From Haematobia irritans (taxonomy: Eukaryota; Arthropoda; Insecta; Diptera; Muscidae), in the NCBI RefSeq assembly GCF_050003625.1, contig NC_134398.1:68208891-68272890 (forward strand): a stretch of 64,000 bases of DNA, in the 5' to 3' direction. Under the pieces are notes generated by a model, which worked only from the letters and a program-made list of their open reading frames with translations, ran no database searches and was not told the origin of the DNA. The position numbers were made by a program, and so were the translations under genes. This document shows positions 23,001 to 33,180 of this stretch, piece after piece; the stretch's first letter is position 1; each line of letters starts with the position of its first letter.

Positions 23001-23482
23001 AAAAGTGTTTTTCTGTTGCCTGAAAAAAAAAAAAAACAAAGCAGTTTAATAATATCATATCAACTCAAGTAAAAAAATTAAAACTGTATATTTTGTTACT
23101 TCTAATATTGAAATTTAATTTACTTACTGTAATTTGTTGGCTAAGCGTTTTGCCTGTGTCTTTGCGTTTAGAAAGGTTGTTAGACTAGTAATTTTTGAAT
23201 TAATAGCCGCTTTTGCACGTCCTGTAGGTGATATATTATGCGACAATGATTTCATTTTCATTGGCGGCGATTCTGAGGTAGGTGTGGATTCCGCAGAACT
23301 ACTTATAGGTGATAATGATGGTATGTGCGACTGGGTTGGAATGTTAAAAACTAAATTGGGCGGTGGTGATGGTGTTACAGATCTGGATTCGGCAAGACGT
23401 ACATAACGATCTGCTGGTATTGATGACGCTAATTTATTGTTTGTGGCAGATAAATCATTTTGATCGGCCGAAGTTTTTACAA
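19888..23482 (-). CDS. P4-ATPase phospholipid flippase, class V (ATP10-like), 3' half in eight exons
   Basis: P4-ATPases use ATP to move phospholipids from the outer to the inner membrane leaflet. Eight exons (23482-23128, 23019-22318, 22245-22084, 21064-20896, 20842-20672, 20603-20418, 20349-20149, 20075-19888) join with consistent phases and GT-AG borders into about 711 codons. Visible: a Ser/Pro-rich linker, nucleotide-binding 'ESPDELALV' and 'KGAD', '[12 protein letters not shown]', '[10 protein letters not shown]', hinge '[11 protein letters not shown]', 'GVGISGQEG' and C-terminal membrane helices. The '[10 protein letters not shown]' context and CCLV/CSPN features fit class V, like Drosophila CG33298 (recalled, not searched). 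The exons with the DKTGT site and actuator domain, and the last exon after 'VVATLPR', are not found. No stops or shifts occur in the exons seen, so this part looks maintained. Confidence 0.85.
20149..20349 (-). CDS. Flippase exon g: membrane helices
   Basis: A 201-base exon starting '[20 protein letters not shown]' and including a hydrophobic segment '[10 protein letters not shown]'. It ends 'IEIRSW' before donor gtatgt. Confidence 0.85.
20418..20603 (-). CDS. Flippase exon f: membrane helices
   Basis: A 186-base exon: '[20 protein letters not shown]', then '[19 protein letters not shown]' and '[15 protein letters not shown]'. The FTSLPP and GVYDQ words are P4-ATPase signatures between helices 5 and 6. 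Confidence 0.9.
20672..20842 (-). CDS. Flippase exon e: end of P domain
   Basis: A 171-base exon coding for '[20 protein letters not shown]' and '[16 protein letters not shown]', the conserved segment leading into membrane helix 5. Donor gtaagt. Confidence 0.9.
20896..21064 (-). CDS. Flippase exon d: hinge with GDGANDV
   Basis: A 169-base exon, with a poly-T acceptor and donor gtaatt. It codes for '[20 protein letters not shown]' and '[14 protein letters not shown]', the Mg-binding hinge of the P domain. It is separated from exon c by a ~1-kb intron containing a dispersed repeat. Confidence 0.9.
21150..21509. repeat. Dispersed repeat fragment in flippase intron
   Basis: 'tatagctcccacatatatg' and 'tcgcccgattttccgaaa' match words of the repeats at 11.4-12.2 kb. 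It lies in the intron between exons c and d. Confidence 0.6.
21510..21588. repeat. 34-bp inverted repeat (hairpin) in intron
   Basis: Arms 21,510-21,543 and 21,555-21,588 are inverted copies with two mismatches around an 11-base loop ('ctattgtacagg...'). On the minus strand it would form a stable hairpin in the flippase pre-mRNA. Confidence 0.85.
21589..22083. other. Intron sequence, no feature
   Basis: The remainder of the intron between flippase exons c and d. The open frame at 21,874-22,149 on the plus strand partly overlaps exon c antisense and is not a gene. Confidence 0.6.
22084..22245 (-). CDS. Flippase exon c
   Basis: A 162-base exon, acceptor catag, donor gttagt. It codes for '[17 protein letters not shown]' and '[17 protein letters not shown]'. 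Split Arg codons on both sides join cleanly to exons b and d. Confidence 0.85.
22318..23019 (-). CDS. Flippase exon b: nucleotide-binding domain
   Basis: The largest exon, 702 bases, with poly-T acceptor ttttcag and donor gtaagt. It holds '[12 protein letters not shown]', '[18 protein letters not shown]', '[11 protein letters not shown]', '[10 protein letters not shown]', '[17 protein letters not shown]' and '[19 protein letters not shown]'. Part of it ('VLTPCSPN') is the source of the 27-base match at 25,154. Confidence 0.9.
23128..23482 (-). CDS. Flippase exon a: Ser/Pro-rich linker
   Basis: The acceptor 'attcttag' ends at 23,483 and the donor gtaagt follows 23,128. The exon codes for '[19 protein letters not shown]' and '...[19 protein letters not shown]', a low-complexity region typical of the loop between the phosphorylation site and the nucleotide-binding core. 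It ends with split codon CA|G. Confidence 0.75.
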
Positions 23483-23775
23483 CTAAGAATCAAAGAGACA
23501 AAAACATTTTTTTATTTAAAAATTAGTGTCACTAGTTCAATTATTATATTCCTTCACGTTCTGGTTTACGAATTCGCAAAATTCCTCTTACTCTAGTTTC
23601 CGAACCACAGTGATATTTATCACGAAAATTTTAAATACTGTTCCTATGACTAAGAAATTTAATTGGAAGAAATTTCTTGGCAAAATATGGAATGGTTCAG
23701 AAGTTAATAGTAGTTAAACATTTTGTGTACAGAACATTACGGGTTATTTAAAAGTAAAAAATACATTTTTTTCGA
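23483..23775. other. Intron or intergenic AT-rich sequence
   Basis: No exon or repeat is recognisable between flippase exon a and the 3' end of the next non-LTR element. Confidence 0.45.
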
Positions 23776-24064
23776 ACGGTGCCATCGCCCACTTTCCCGT
23801 CCCTTCCGACCGTGAGGGTCTCGTCGCCATGACGTAGGGACAGCGTACACACCATGATCCGGACCATTGCGGGATGGAGGCAGAGGGATTTAACTAGCTA
23901 CAGAGAAGGACTCATCAGCCGGATAAATTACAAAACAAGACAAAATATTAGGTTATTCAATAAAACAAATGTATTAGTTATCCAAATATGCTAAAATTCT
24001 GGACTTCACCATATCAATACTTAAGTTAGTGTCAACTAGATGATAGATTGAATTAAAATTAATG

Positions 24065-25155
24065 CACATCCTACGAACGTTGAAAAGCAATGAAAAGAAA
24101 CTGGTAATTCCTAGATGCCCTGAAAGGAACATTTATCCTAATCCTAGATATCAATTCAGAGCATGGAATATCGCCACAAACTAGCCTATACATCATCATG
24201 GAGCCCAACATCGTCCGTCGGCTCTAAGAGTAGGCAAATGAATCAGCCTTAATCTAGAAGTGTAAGGAGGAAGAACAAAATCACTGTTCCAATGAAGATG
24301 TCTCAGAGCGAACAACAAGAACTGCTTTTGAACCGATTCCATCTTATCAATGTAAACATCATACTGAGGATCCCACACGATAGAACCATACTCCAGAATA
24401 GGTCTAACAAGGACAGTAAAAAGCCTCTTGGTAACATAAGGGTCCGAAAACTCCTTCGCCCAACGCTTCATGAATCCTAGAGCCCCAGATGCCCTACTCA
24501 CCATCAATTTAATGTGATCATTAAAATTAAGCCTACGATCCATAACAATGCCAAGATCAACAAAAGAATAAACCTCCTCCAATAACGTGTCCTGTATACT
24601 AACCGAACATCAATAGACCTAGACCTGAAGAAACGCATAAACTTGCATTTTTCAAGTTCAAATCCATTAGGTTTACCCTACACCAATCACTAAAGCAATC
24701 CAAATCATCCTGTAATAAATGCACCCCACCAGAATTATCGAACGAGGTGAATAACTTAACATCATCAGCATACATCAAACTACTAGAGTTACATACGGAC
24801 TGAGGTAATCGTTTATAAATAACAAAAATAAGACAGGCCCCAAATGACTCGAATAGGAATCGCCAAAAGACACAATCTGCGTGCGGCACTCAAGATACGA
24901 CGAAATCCAAGCCAAAAGTGTACTGGTTAATCCAATCCTATCCAGCTTATGCAACAACAGCTTATGATTCACCCGGTCAAAAGCCTTACTAAAATCCGTA
25001 TAAATAACATGTGTCCGATTCCCAACAACAAACTGATTAATAACATGAGAAGTAAATTCCACCAAGTTCGTAGTAGTCAATAGGCCCTTACGAAAACCAT
25101 GCTGGCAAGGATCCAGTATCGAAGAAATGCTATGCGACAAAACATCCGTCACCAT
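24065..25155 (-). pseudogene. Reverse transcriptase, downstream segment and C-terminus
   Basis: It restarts at 'MVTDVLSHSISSILD', repeats the HGFRKG and FSKAFD blocks, lacks the PSGVPQG box through a ~40-base deletion (reads 'SYSSHLGPVLFLLF'), then changes frame to 'SLMYADDVKLF' (catalytic YADD). The tail has 'GIVMDRRLNFNDHI', 'RPILEYGSIVWDPQYDVYID' and 'YRLVCGDIPCSELISRI', typical of LINE RT C-termini. It is inactive. Confidence 0.75.
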
Positions 25156-25180
25156 TTGGTGAACAAGGTGTTAGTACAGG
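25154..25180. other. 27-base filler identical to a flippase exon
   Basis: The 27 bases starting 'atttggtgaacaaggtgtta' and ending 'gtacagg' are identical to 22,701-22,727 in flippase exon b, same strand. They lie exactly at the junction between the two overlapping RT segments, whose other copies continue with different sequence ('ttctcaaaaacc' on one side, 'agcatacatcaa' on the other). Confidence 0.9.
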
Positions 25181-25696
25181 ATACATCAAACTCCTAGAGT
25201 TACATACGGACTGAGGTAAATCGTTTATAAATAACAAAAATAAGACAGGCCCCAAATGATTACCCTGAGGCACACCTGATGGGACATCAAAGAACCTCGA
25301 ATAGGAATCACCAAAAGACACAATCCTATCCAGCTTATGTAACAAGAGCTTATGATTCACCCGGTCAAAAGCCTTACTAAAATCCGTATAAATAACATGT
25401 GTCTGATTCCCAACAACAAACTGATTAATAACATGAGAAGTAAATTCCACCAAGTTCGTAGTAGTCAATAGGCCCTTACTAAAACCATGTTGGCAAGGAT
25501 CCAGTATCGAAGAAATGCTATGCGACAAAACATCCGTCACCATCTTCTCAAAAACCTTGGGAATAGCACTCAATCTTGCTATCCCCCTATAATTACTCAC
25601 ATCAAAGGGGCTCCCTGACTTATGAAGTGGTACGACAAAAGAACTCCTCCATCTTAGAGGGAAATAACCGAATTTCAATGACCTATTAAAGAACAT
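25181..25696 (-). pseudogene. Reverse transcriptase, upstream segment
   Basis: The frame gives 'WRSSFVVPLHKSGSPFDVSN', 'YRGIARLSAIPKVFEKMV', 'PCQHGFSKGLLTTTNLVEF', 'YTDFSKAFDRVNHKLLL' (first catalytic Asp in TDFSKAFD) and 'VPSGVPQGNHLGPVLF'. It stops at 'NSRSLMY', just before the YADD box, where the filler DNA starts. Confidence 0.8.
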
Positions 25697-25998
25697 AACC
25701 TAAATCCCAGAACATCTACCCTTGCCGTAAGGAATCATCAACATCGTCCAGAACAATTCACTCAGAGGGGAAGGTGCCAAGAACACCAATTAGTACTCCG
25801 CCACCAATCCTACCCATCGATCCTTCTTGAACACCAAGTAACGACCACAAAGAATCTCAGAATCATATACCGATGGCCTGAGCCAAGTCTCAGTCATAAC
25901 CAAAACCGCAAACTCAAAATCAAAACTATCAATATACAGCCTCTATAATTTTGTGTTCAGCCCTCTGACATTTTGATAAACAATAGAAAAAGAGCCAC

Positions 25999-26427
25999 TC
26001 AATTTTTTGGAGATGGAGGAGGCTTGCTAGGTAATCTAGCTAAGTTATCCGACCGATCAACAAACTCCTTAACCAATGCCATAGGAGGCCAAAAATCACG
26101 ATTACACAGCGTATCGAAGAGATCAGCATCAACAATAATCTTAAATGAAGACCTATTCCCAGAGAACTGAGACTTCAACCTAATTGTTCTAAAACCCGAT
26201 ATACCATCGACCCTAGACCTAATATAACAATCAATATCCTCAGCCGTCGTCTCCGGGGAAAAAGGAGAAACAAAAACTACCCTCTTTGAAGCAGCCATAT
26301 TGAGTTTCCTCGAGCTTTTCGACTGAGACTGAGGGCAATCCGACAAAGTAGTCGTCGCGAAACTTATGAGAGACAAACCTGAATCAACCCAACGACCCCG
26401 CGAAGAAGACGAAATCGAATCAGTCAC
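25999..26427 (-). pseudogene. ORF1 C-terminus of the non-LTR element
   Basis: A 142-residue frame with a Ser-rich start ('TDSISSSSRGRW'), then 'KRVVFVSPFSPETTAEDID', 'YIRSRVDGISGFRTIRLKS' and 'SFKIIVDADLFDTLCNRDFW'. This folds like the RRM-type or C-terminal domain seen in ORF1/gag-like proteins of several insect LINEs. It begins within 10 bases of the first triplicated unit, so its N-terminal half is lost at that breakpoint. Confidence 0.5.
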
Positions 26428-26504
26428 TAATCACTTATCTGAATAATTTAAAATACACCGGCACAAATTAAACTTTTCTTTTCATGCAAAAAAAACACAC
26501 AAAA

Positions 26505-28254
26505 CAAGTATATACAGCACTAAATTCGGCCGGGCCGAATCTTAAATACCCACCACCATGAACCAAATATTAGGGTTTCCTTTGAAATTTCAAGAGGGAT
26601 TGAGGACTTGAGGACACTTCCCGAAGATAAATTTAAAGATTTCACCTATGAGGACTATATCAGATTCTGGATTTATAAGAACCATTTTTGTTTGAGTTTT
26701 AGAGGAATCATTAACATCTCTTGTAAGTGTGCAAGAAAATTATAAAATAACGTCTTGCTTTGAAATCTTAAATCTGTAGATTTTCACCCGAGAAGTATCT
26801 GAAATCTGAAAATTTTACATTGAGTTTCAAGCAATTTTCATGATCAGTGCGCCTTCTATACCCTCAAGAAATGAAGTCGGTCTATATGGAGGCATTACCA
26901 AAAGGACCGATAAAAACTTAATCCGATACACGTTTTTGGGAGCCTAAAATAATATTTACAATTTCAGGCAAATCGCATAAAAACTACGGATTCTAGAAAC
27001 CCAAGAAGTAAAATCGGGATATCGGTCTATATGGGGGCTATACCAAAACATGGACCGATACTCACCATTTTTGGCACACCCCTTTATGGTCCTCAAATAC
27101 CAATAAATTTCCAATTTCAGACAAATTGTATTTAAACTACGGATTCTATAAGCCCAAGACCCCAAATCGGGAGGTCGTTTTATATGGGGACCACACCAAA
27201 ACATGGACCGATACTCACAATTTTTGGCACACGTATTTGTGGTCCTACAATACCTCTAGATTTTCAATTTCAGGTAAATTGAATAAAAACTGCGGTTTCT
27301 ATAAGCCCAAGAAGTAAAATCGGGAGATCGGTCTATATGGGGGCTATACCAAAATATGGACCGATACTCACCATTTTCGGCACACCTCTTTATGGTCCTA
27401 AAATACCACTAGATTTCCAATTTCAGGTAAATAGGATAAAAACTTCGGATTCTAGAAGCCCAAGAATTAAAATCGGGAAATCGGTCTATATGGGGGCTAT
27501 ACCAAATATGGACCGATACTTACCATTTTCGGCACACCTCTTTATGATCCTAAAATACCACTAGATTTCCAATTTCAGACAAATTGGATAAAAACTACGG
27601 TTTCTATAAGCCCAAGACCCCAAATCGGGAGGTTCTTTTATATGGGGACCATACCAAAACATGGACCGATACTCACAATTTTTGGCATACGTATTTGTGG
27701 TCCTACAATACTTCTAGATTTCCAATTTCAGGTAAATTGAATAAAAACTGCGGTTTCTATAAGCCCAAGAAGTAAAATCGGGAGATCGGTCTATATGGGG
27801 GCTATACCAAAACATGGACCGATACTCACCATTTTTGGCACACCTCTTTATGGTTATAAAATACCTCTATATTTCTAATTTCAGGCAAATTGGATAAAAA
27901 CTACGATTTCTATAAGCCCAAGACCCCAAATCGGGAGGTCGGTTTATATGGGGACTATATCAAAACCTGGACCGATATAGCCCATCTTCGAACTTGACCT
28001 GCCTGCAGACAAAAGACGAGTTTGTGCAAAATTTCAGCGCGATTGCTTCATTATTGAAGACTGTAGCGTGATTACAACAGACAGACAGACAGACAGACAG
28101 ACGGACAGACGGACATCGTTATATCGTCTTAGAATTTCTCCCTGATCAAGAATATATATACTTTATATAGTCGGAAATCGATATTTCGATGCGTTACAAA
28201 CGGAATGACAAACTTATTATACCCCCGTCACCATTCTATGGTGGTGGGTATAAA
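26505..28254. repeat. Mini-me/DINE-like dispersed repeat with ~153-bp array (unit copy 1)
   Basis: It starts 'caagtatatacagcac' and 'ttcggccgggccgaa', and ends 'ccattctatggtggtgggta'. Inside, a unit with 'tatgggggctataccaaaa' recurs near 27,024, 27,176, 27,330, 27,483, 27,637, 27,789 and 27,942, at 152-154 bases. A 'gacagacagacagacggac' GTCY-type microsatellite and the core 'atatatatactttatatagt' follow at 28,080-28,170, the pairing described for mini-me elements of flies. Confidence 0.8.
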
Positions 28255-28781
28255 AATCAAAATTTAATAGCGCTACGAAAACACAATTAAAGCATAAATA
28301 TAGGAATGGATTAATTCTTCCAACAGGAGAAAATTTTTAAAATATACATTATGCGAATTTAATACAAAGAAATCAGTGTATAAGGGGGCTATAGTTTCGC
28401 GTAATTCCAGTGCTGCCAATTTTTGGGGATTTTCCCCAAATTGGGGACAGTATTTTTGAGGTGGGGGATTAGGATGAGGTATTTCTAGAAATTTGGACAT
28501 TTTTGTAGGGATTTTTGAGAAATGGTATACAAGAAATTCTTTTTTGCATTCTTAAAAAAGGGCTTAAAGAAGTGCAGCAAATCCCCAAAATAAGAAAACT
28601 TTGCTCCCTTATTCCATTCATATAGGGCATTTCGACTAGAAACGGACACAGCATTTTATTTCGGGGATATGATGAATTTGATTCATATCGACCCATTTTT
28701 AACGATGCTTTCATATTGATCGAACACCAATTTAATAAATATTATTGAGTGTTTAGAAGTAAATTATGTTTCCTAAATATA
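28255..28781. other. Unassigned sequence between repeat and Tc1 part (also 32,654-33,180; 37,053-37,579)
   Basis: No domain is recognisable. The short minus-strand frames at 28,273-28,500 and 28,469-28,714 have no family resemblance and no splice context. Confidence 0.4.
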
Positions 28782-29729
28782 CACATATGGTCAAAATAAT
28801 AAGACACGTTGGCATTTTTTTCTTCTTTGTCCTAACTCTAACATATTTTTTAATTTGGTGTTGTAACTACGTCACGTAATTAAAGTTCAATATTGGCAGC
28901 ACTGATTCAATAAGAAAAAAAAAACGCAAAAATGTCATTATGTTTGTTTCCCGTGTTCTCTTTGTGATGAAGCGCTTTATTTGGTTGGTCAAAAAAATAA
29001 GTAGATTGTGCGTTTTTATATGAAAATGTTTTAATTTTGCTAAAAGTTTTTTATTGTGTTTTTAGTGGCGATGAATTGAATGCAAATAATAAAAAATTAA
29101 TAAAAATTTGATACTAGATGAACCGAAAAAGTCATTGTAGTAGAAAAGAAAAGACTGGTTTTAGCTCCAAGATTTGAGGGAAAATCTTTTTGAACGACCG
29201 CCATATCTTTTAAGAGATCGTTACTTTGTGTCCAAAAAGCCCTAAAGAAAAGAAGTTCTGCGAAAACACGTGGAAAACCAAGCAAGACACTTCACTCTCC
29301 CAAAAAAAAACCCTTTCAAATCATCCAGACAAATGTCTGCTGAAATATGCAATGTGATATCTACACGATCTATTACCCGGCCGAACAGTCAGAAAAGTTC
29401 CTATGCTACGGAAAAAAATTTGTAAGATGAGACTATGCTTCGCCAGAAAACATTATAGGTGGTCAAGAACGGTAGGTGAGAGAAAATGGCGCAATATCCT
29501 GTGGAGCGATGAAACTAAAAAAAATATTCCGAAATGGTAGTAGTCGTAATGTTCGTCGACCCAAAGGAAAAGAATTCCATATGCGCTTCACAAAAATGAC
29601 GGTCAAGCGTGGGAGCGGGAACATAGCTCTAAAGTGAGTGTTTCAACAAGACAACGATCCTAAACACACTTCGCGATTTATTAAAAATTGGTTCCAAGAC
29701 AATGACATAACCTTTCATTGGCCTACTTA
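28782..29729 (+). mobile_element. Tc1-like transposon, 5' part (unit copy 1)
   Basis: It begins 'catatggtcaaaataataag', matching inverted sequence at the 3' side near 46,210-46,235. Broken frames give 'ILWSDET' (first catalytic D), 'MRFTKMTVKRGSGNI', 'VFQQDNDPKHTSRFIKNWF' (second D) and 'QDNDITFHWPT'. The reading stops there at a TA, where a MITE begins at 29,730. Stops and a deletion after GNIAL show it is dead. Confidence 0.75.
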
Positions 29730-29995
29730 CACACAAACAATTATCACCAAAATTTTTTCAATTAAACTCTTAATTGCATTTGGAAACGGATTCAATTAAT
29801 ATGTTAATTGATTCAATTAATTATTTAATCAAATCCGAATAAAAACCAATTAAAAAATGATTGATATTTGCTACGTTTCCAATTAAAATATTGATTCAAT
29901 CAAATTGGTAATCAATTCGGAAATAATTTTCAATTACAAACCGTTTCCAATTATTCAATTTCAATCACCTTTGTGATTGAAATTGAATAATTTTG
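29730..29995. mobile_element. AATTAA-rich MITE, left half (unit copy 1)
   Basis: It starts 'cacacaaacaattatcacc' after TA and is packed with 'caattaattatttaatc'-type palindromes. It matches the family at 10,265-10,879. Its right half is only found at 43,975-45,255. Confidence 0.65.
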
Positions 29996-30836
29996 AGGGA
30001 TGGAAAGAGCGAAAAGAGAACTAGAGAATGGGTATTTATTCAACAACTGTCTGTGAAAGTAACTCGTAACGAACGGTTGGGTTTTTGTTTTTCGCGTAAA
30101 TTGAAAAACATGATTGGCGACATTCTGTCTGCTGCGTTCGAAATGTGTGCATAAATATTTTGAACGCAACAACAAATCATAGCAAAGGGTTGAAATAAAT
30201 AAAGTGTGCAACAACAAATGGCCACGTGGTAAATGTTTGAAAAATATATAGCAGAACGCATTTGAAATTACCTCTGTTTGTGCTTTGTGGTATTGTAAAA
30301 ATGGAAAACAATCTACGTTTATTGAAGGTAAGAAATTGTGAAATGTGAATACCATTTTCCACTGAAGCCTGTTTACTTTAAACGGACTAAAATAATATAT
30401 TTTTTATTCATTTCTTTTAGTGAGCAATTCTATTTCGTGAAATTGACCAATAAATCCCATCAACTCCATCATTTTATCAAATATATAAGAATATAAGAAT
30501 ATGTTGATCTTTTAAAATTATAAATTTTTTTCACTCCTAGTTTTCTTAAAACCAAGAGCGGTATGGGTTTGTTGGAAGATTCACCTTGAAGTTGCAAAGT
30601 AGCGTTGGCATTTAACTGCACTTTTGTTTTACCTGCCTTTTTCAGTTTGAACCCAAGTAGAGAGCAGTATATCTGATATATAAACTAATGAGCGGAATTA
30701 TGTAATGGTAAAAAAGTTCTTTCTTTTGTATTTAAAAATATGAAAAATATCCGAAAATAATGAATATATGTATTTTCCATTTATATTTTTCCTATTTTCA
30801 GAATTTGCAAAGTATTTTCAATATAATACCGAATAT
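29996..30836 (+). other. Unassigned ~840-bp stretch with an ATG-exon-like start (also 34,395-35,235; 38,794-39,634)
   Basis: A short plus-strand frame 'MENNLRLLK' at 30,301 is followed by gtaagaaattg, and a pyrimidine-rich 'tttcttttag' lies near 30,410, resembling a small exon and intron. Joining them gives an immediate stop (TGA), so coding is doubtful. The 134-residue minus-strand frame at 29,951-30,355 has no recognisable family. Origin unknown. Confidence 0.3.
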
Positions 30837-30903
30837 ATCTGAATAATTTAAAATACACCGGCACAAATTAAACTTTTCTTTTCATGCAAAAAAACACACA
30901 AAA

Positions 30904-32653
30904 CAAGTATATACAGCACTAAATTCGGCCGGGCCGAATCTTAAATACCCACCACCATGAACCAAATATTAGGGTTTCCTTTGAAATTTCAAGAGGGATT
31001 GAGGACTTGAGGACACTTCCCGAAGATAAATTTAAAGATTTCACCTATGAGGACTATATCAGATTCTGGATTTATAAGAACCATTTTTGTTTGAGTTTTA
31101 GAGGAATCATTAACATCTCTTGTAAGTGTGCAAGAAAATTATAAAATAACGTCTTGCTTTGAAATCTTAAATCTGTAGATTTTCACCCGAGAAGTATCTG
31201 AAATCTGAAAATTTTACATTGAGTTTCAAGCAATTTTCATGATCAGTGCGCCTTCTATACCCTCAAGAAATGAAGTCGGTCTATATGGAGGCATTACCAA
31301 AAGGACCGATAAAAACTTAATCCGATACACGTTTTTGGGAGCCTAAAATAATATTTACAATTTCAGGCAAATCGCATAAAAACTACGGATTCTAGAAACC
31401 CAAGAAGTAAAATCGGGATATCGGTCTATATGGGGGCTATACCAAAACATGGACCGATACTCACCATTTTTGGCACACCCCTTTATGGTCCTCAAATACC
31501 AATAAATTTCCAATTTCAGACAAATTGTATTTAAACTACGGATTCTATAAGCCCAAGACCCCAAATCGGGAGGTCGTTTTATATGGGGACCACACCAAAA
31601 CATGGACCGATACTCACAATTTTTGGCACACGTATTTGTGGTCCTACAATACCTCTAGATTTTCAATTTCAGGTAAATTGAATAAAAACTGCGGTTTCTA
31701 TAAGCCCAAGAAGTAAAATCGGGAGATCGGTCTATATGGGGGCTATACCAAAATATGGACCGATACTCACCATTTTCGGCACACCTCTTTATGGTCCTAA
31801 AATACCACTAGATTTCCAATTTCAGGTAAATAGGATAAAAACTTCGGATTCTAGAAGCCCAAGAATTAAAATCGGGAAATCGGTCTATATGGGGGCTATA
31901 CCAAATATGGACCGATACTTACCATTTTCGGCACACCTCTTTATGATCCTAAAATACCACTAGATTTCCAATTTCAGACAAATTGGATAAAAACTACGGT
32001 TTCTATAAGCCCAAGACCCCAAATCGGGAGGTTCTTTTATATGGGGACCATACCAAAACATGGACCGATACTCACAATTTTTGGCATACGTATTTGTGGT
32101 CCTACAATACTTCTAGATTTCCAATTTCAGGTAAATTGAATAAAAACTGCGGTTTCTATAAGCCCAAGAAGTAAAATCGGGAGATCGGTCTATATGGGGG
32201 CTATACCAAAACATGGACCGATACTCACCATTTTTGGCACACCTCTTTATGGTTATAAAATACCTCTATATTTCTAATTTCAGGCAAATTGGATAAAAAC
32301 TACGATTTCTATAAGCCCAAGACCCCAAATCGGGAGGTCGGTTTATATGGGGACTATATCAAAACCTGGACCGATATAGCCCATCTTCGAACTTGACCTG
32401 CCTGCAGACAAAAGACGAGTTTGTGCAAAATTTCAGCGCGATTGCTTCATTATTGAAGACTGTAGCGTGATTACAACAGACAGACAGACAGACAGACAGA
32501 CGGACAGACGGACATCGTTATATCGTCTTAGAATTTCTCCCTGATCAAGAATATATATACTTTATATAGTCGGAAATCGATATTTCGATGCGTTACAAAC
32601 GGAATGACAAACTTATTATACCCCCGTCACCATTCTATGGTGGTGGGTATAAA
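30904..32653. repeat. Mini-me/DINE-like dispersed repeat (unit copy 2)
   Basis: The same repeat in the second tandem unit. The short open frames in it (e.g. 31,355-31,603) are repeat shadows. Confidence 0.8.
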
Positions 32654-33180
32654 AATCAAAATTTAATAGCGCTACGAAAACACAATTAAAGCATAAATAT
32701 AGGAATGGATTAATTCTTCCAACAGGAGAAAATTTTTAAAATATACATTATGCGAATTTAATACAAAGAAATCAGTGTATAAGGGGGCTATAGTTTCGCG
32801 TAATTCCAGTGCTGCCAATTTTTGGGGATTTTCCCCAAATTGGGGACAGTATTTTTGAGGTGGGGGATTAGGATGAGGTATTTCTAGAAATTTGGACATT
32901 TTTGTAGGGATTTTTGAGAAATGGTATACAAGAAATTCTTTTTTGCATTCTTAAAAAAGGGCTTAAAGAAGTGCAGCAAATCCCCAAAATAAGAAAACTT
33001 TGCTCCCTTATTCCATTCATATAGGGCATTTCGACTAGAAACGGACACAGCATTTTATTTCGGGGATATGATGAATTTGATTCATATCGACCCATTTTTA
33101 ACGATGCTTTCATATTGATCGAACACCAATTTAATAAATATTATTGAGTGTTTAGAAGTAAATTATGTTTCCTAAATATA

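Larger units (their letters stand above)
23776..26430 (-). mobile_element. Non-LTR retrotransposon (CR1/L2/jockey-like), rearranged
   Basis: Read on the minus strand: the C-terminus of an ORF1-like protein (25,999-26,427), then a reverse transcriptase in two overlapping segments, a C-terminal tail to about 24,065, and a 3' untranslated stretch. A segment of the RT is present twice, joined by filler DNA at 25,154-25,180. The endonuclease is missing between ORF1 and RT. The exact clade is uncertain. Confidence 0.7.
26437..30836. repeat. 4.4-kb tandem unit, copy 1 of 3
   Basis: A 4,400-base unit repeated head to tail at 30,837 and 35,236. It contains a mini-me-type dispersed repeat, a Tc1-like 5' part, half of an AATTAA MITE and about 840 bases of unassigned sequence. 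It differs from copy 2 by one A in a poly-A run near 26,488 and one base at 29,041. Confidence 0.95.

Noticed and set aside
23890..23960. CTGATGAG on the minus strand (ctcatcag at 23,911-23,918) resembling a hammerhead ribozyme core in a LINE 3' region
   Set aside because: The second conserved box (GAAA) and the three pairing stems could not be placed around it, so the octamer is treated as chance.
29951..30355. 134-residue minus-strand frame, repeated in all three tandem units
   Set aside because: Its threefold presence only reflects the triplication; the peptide has no recognised family, and no splice or promoter context supports it.
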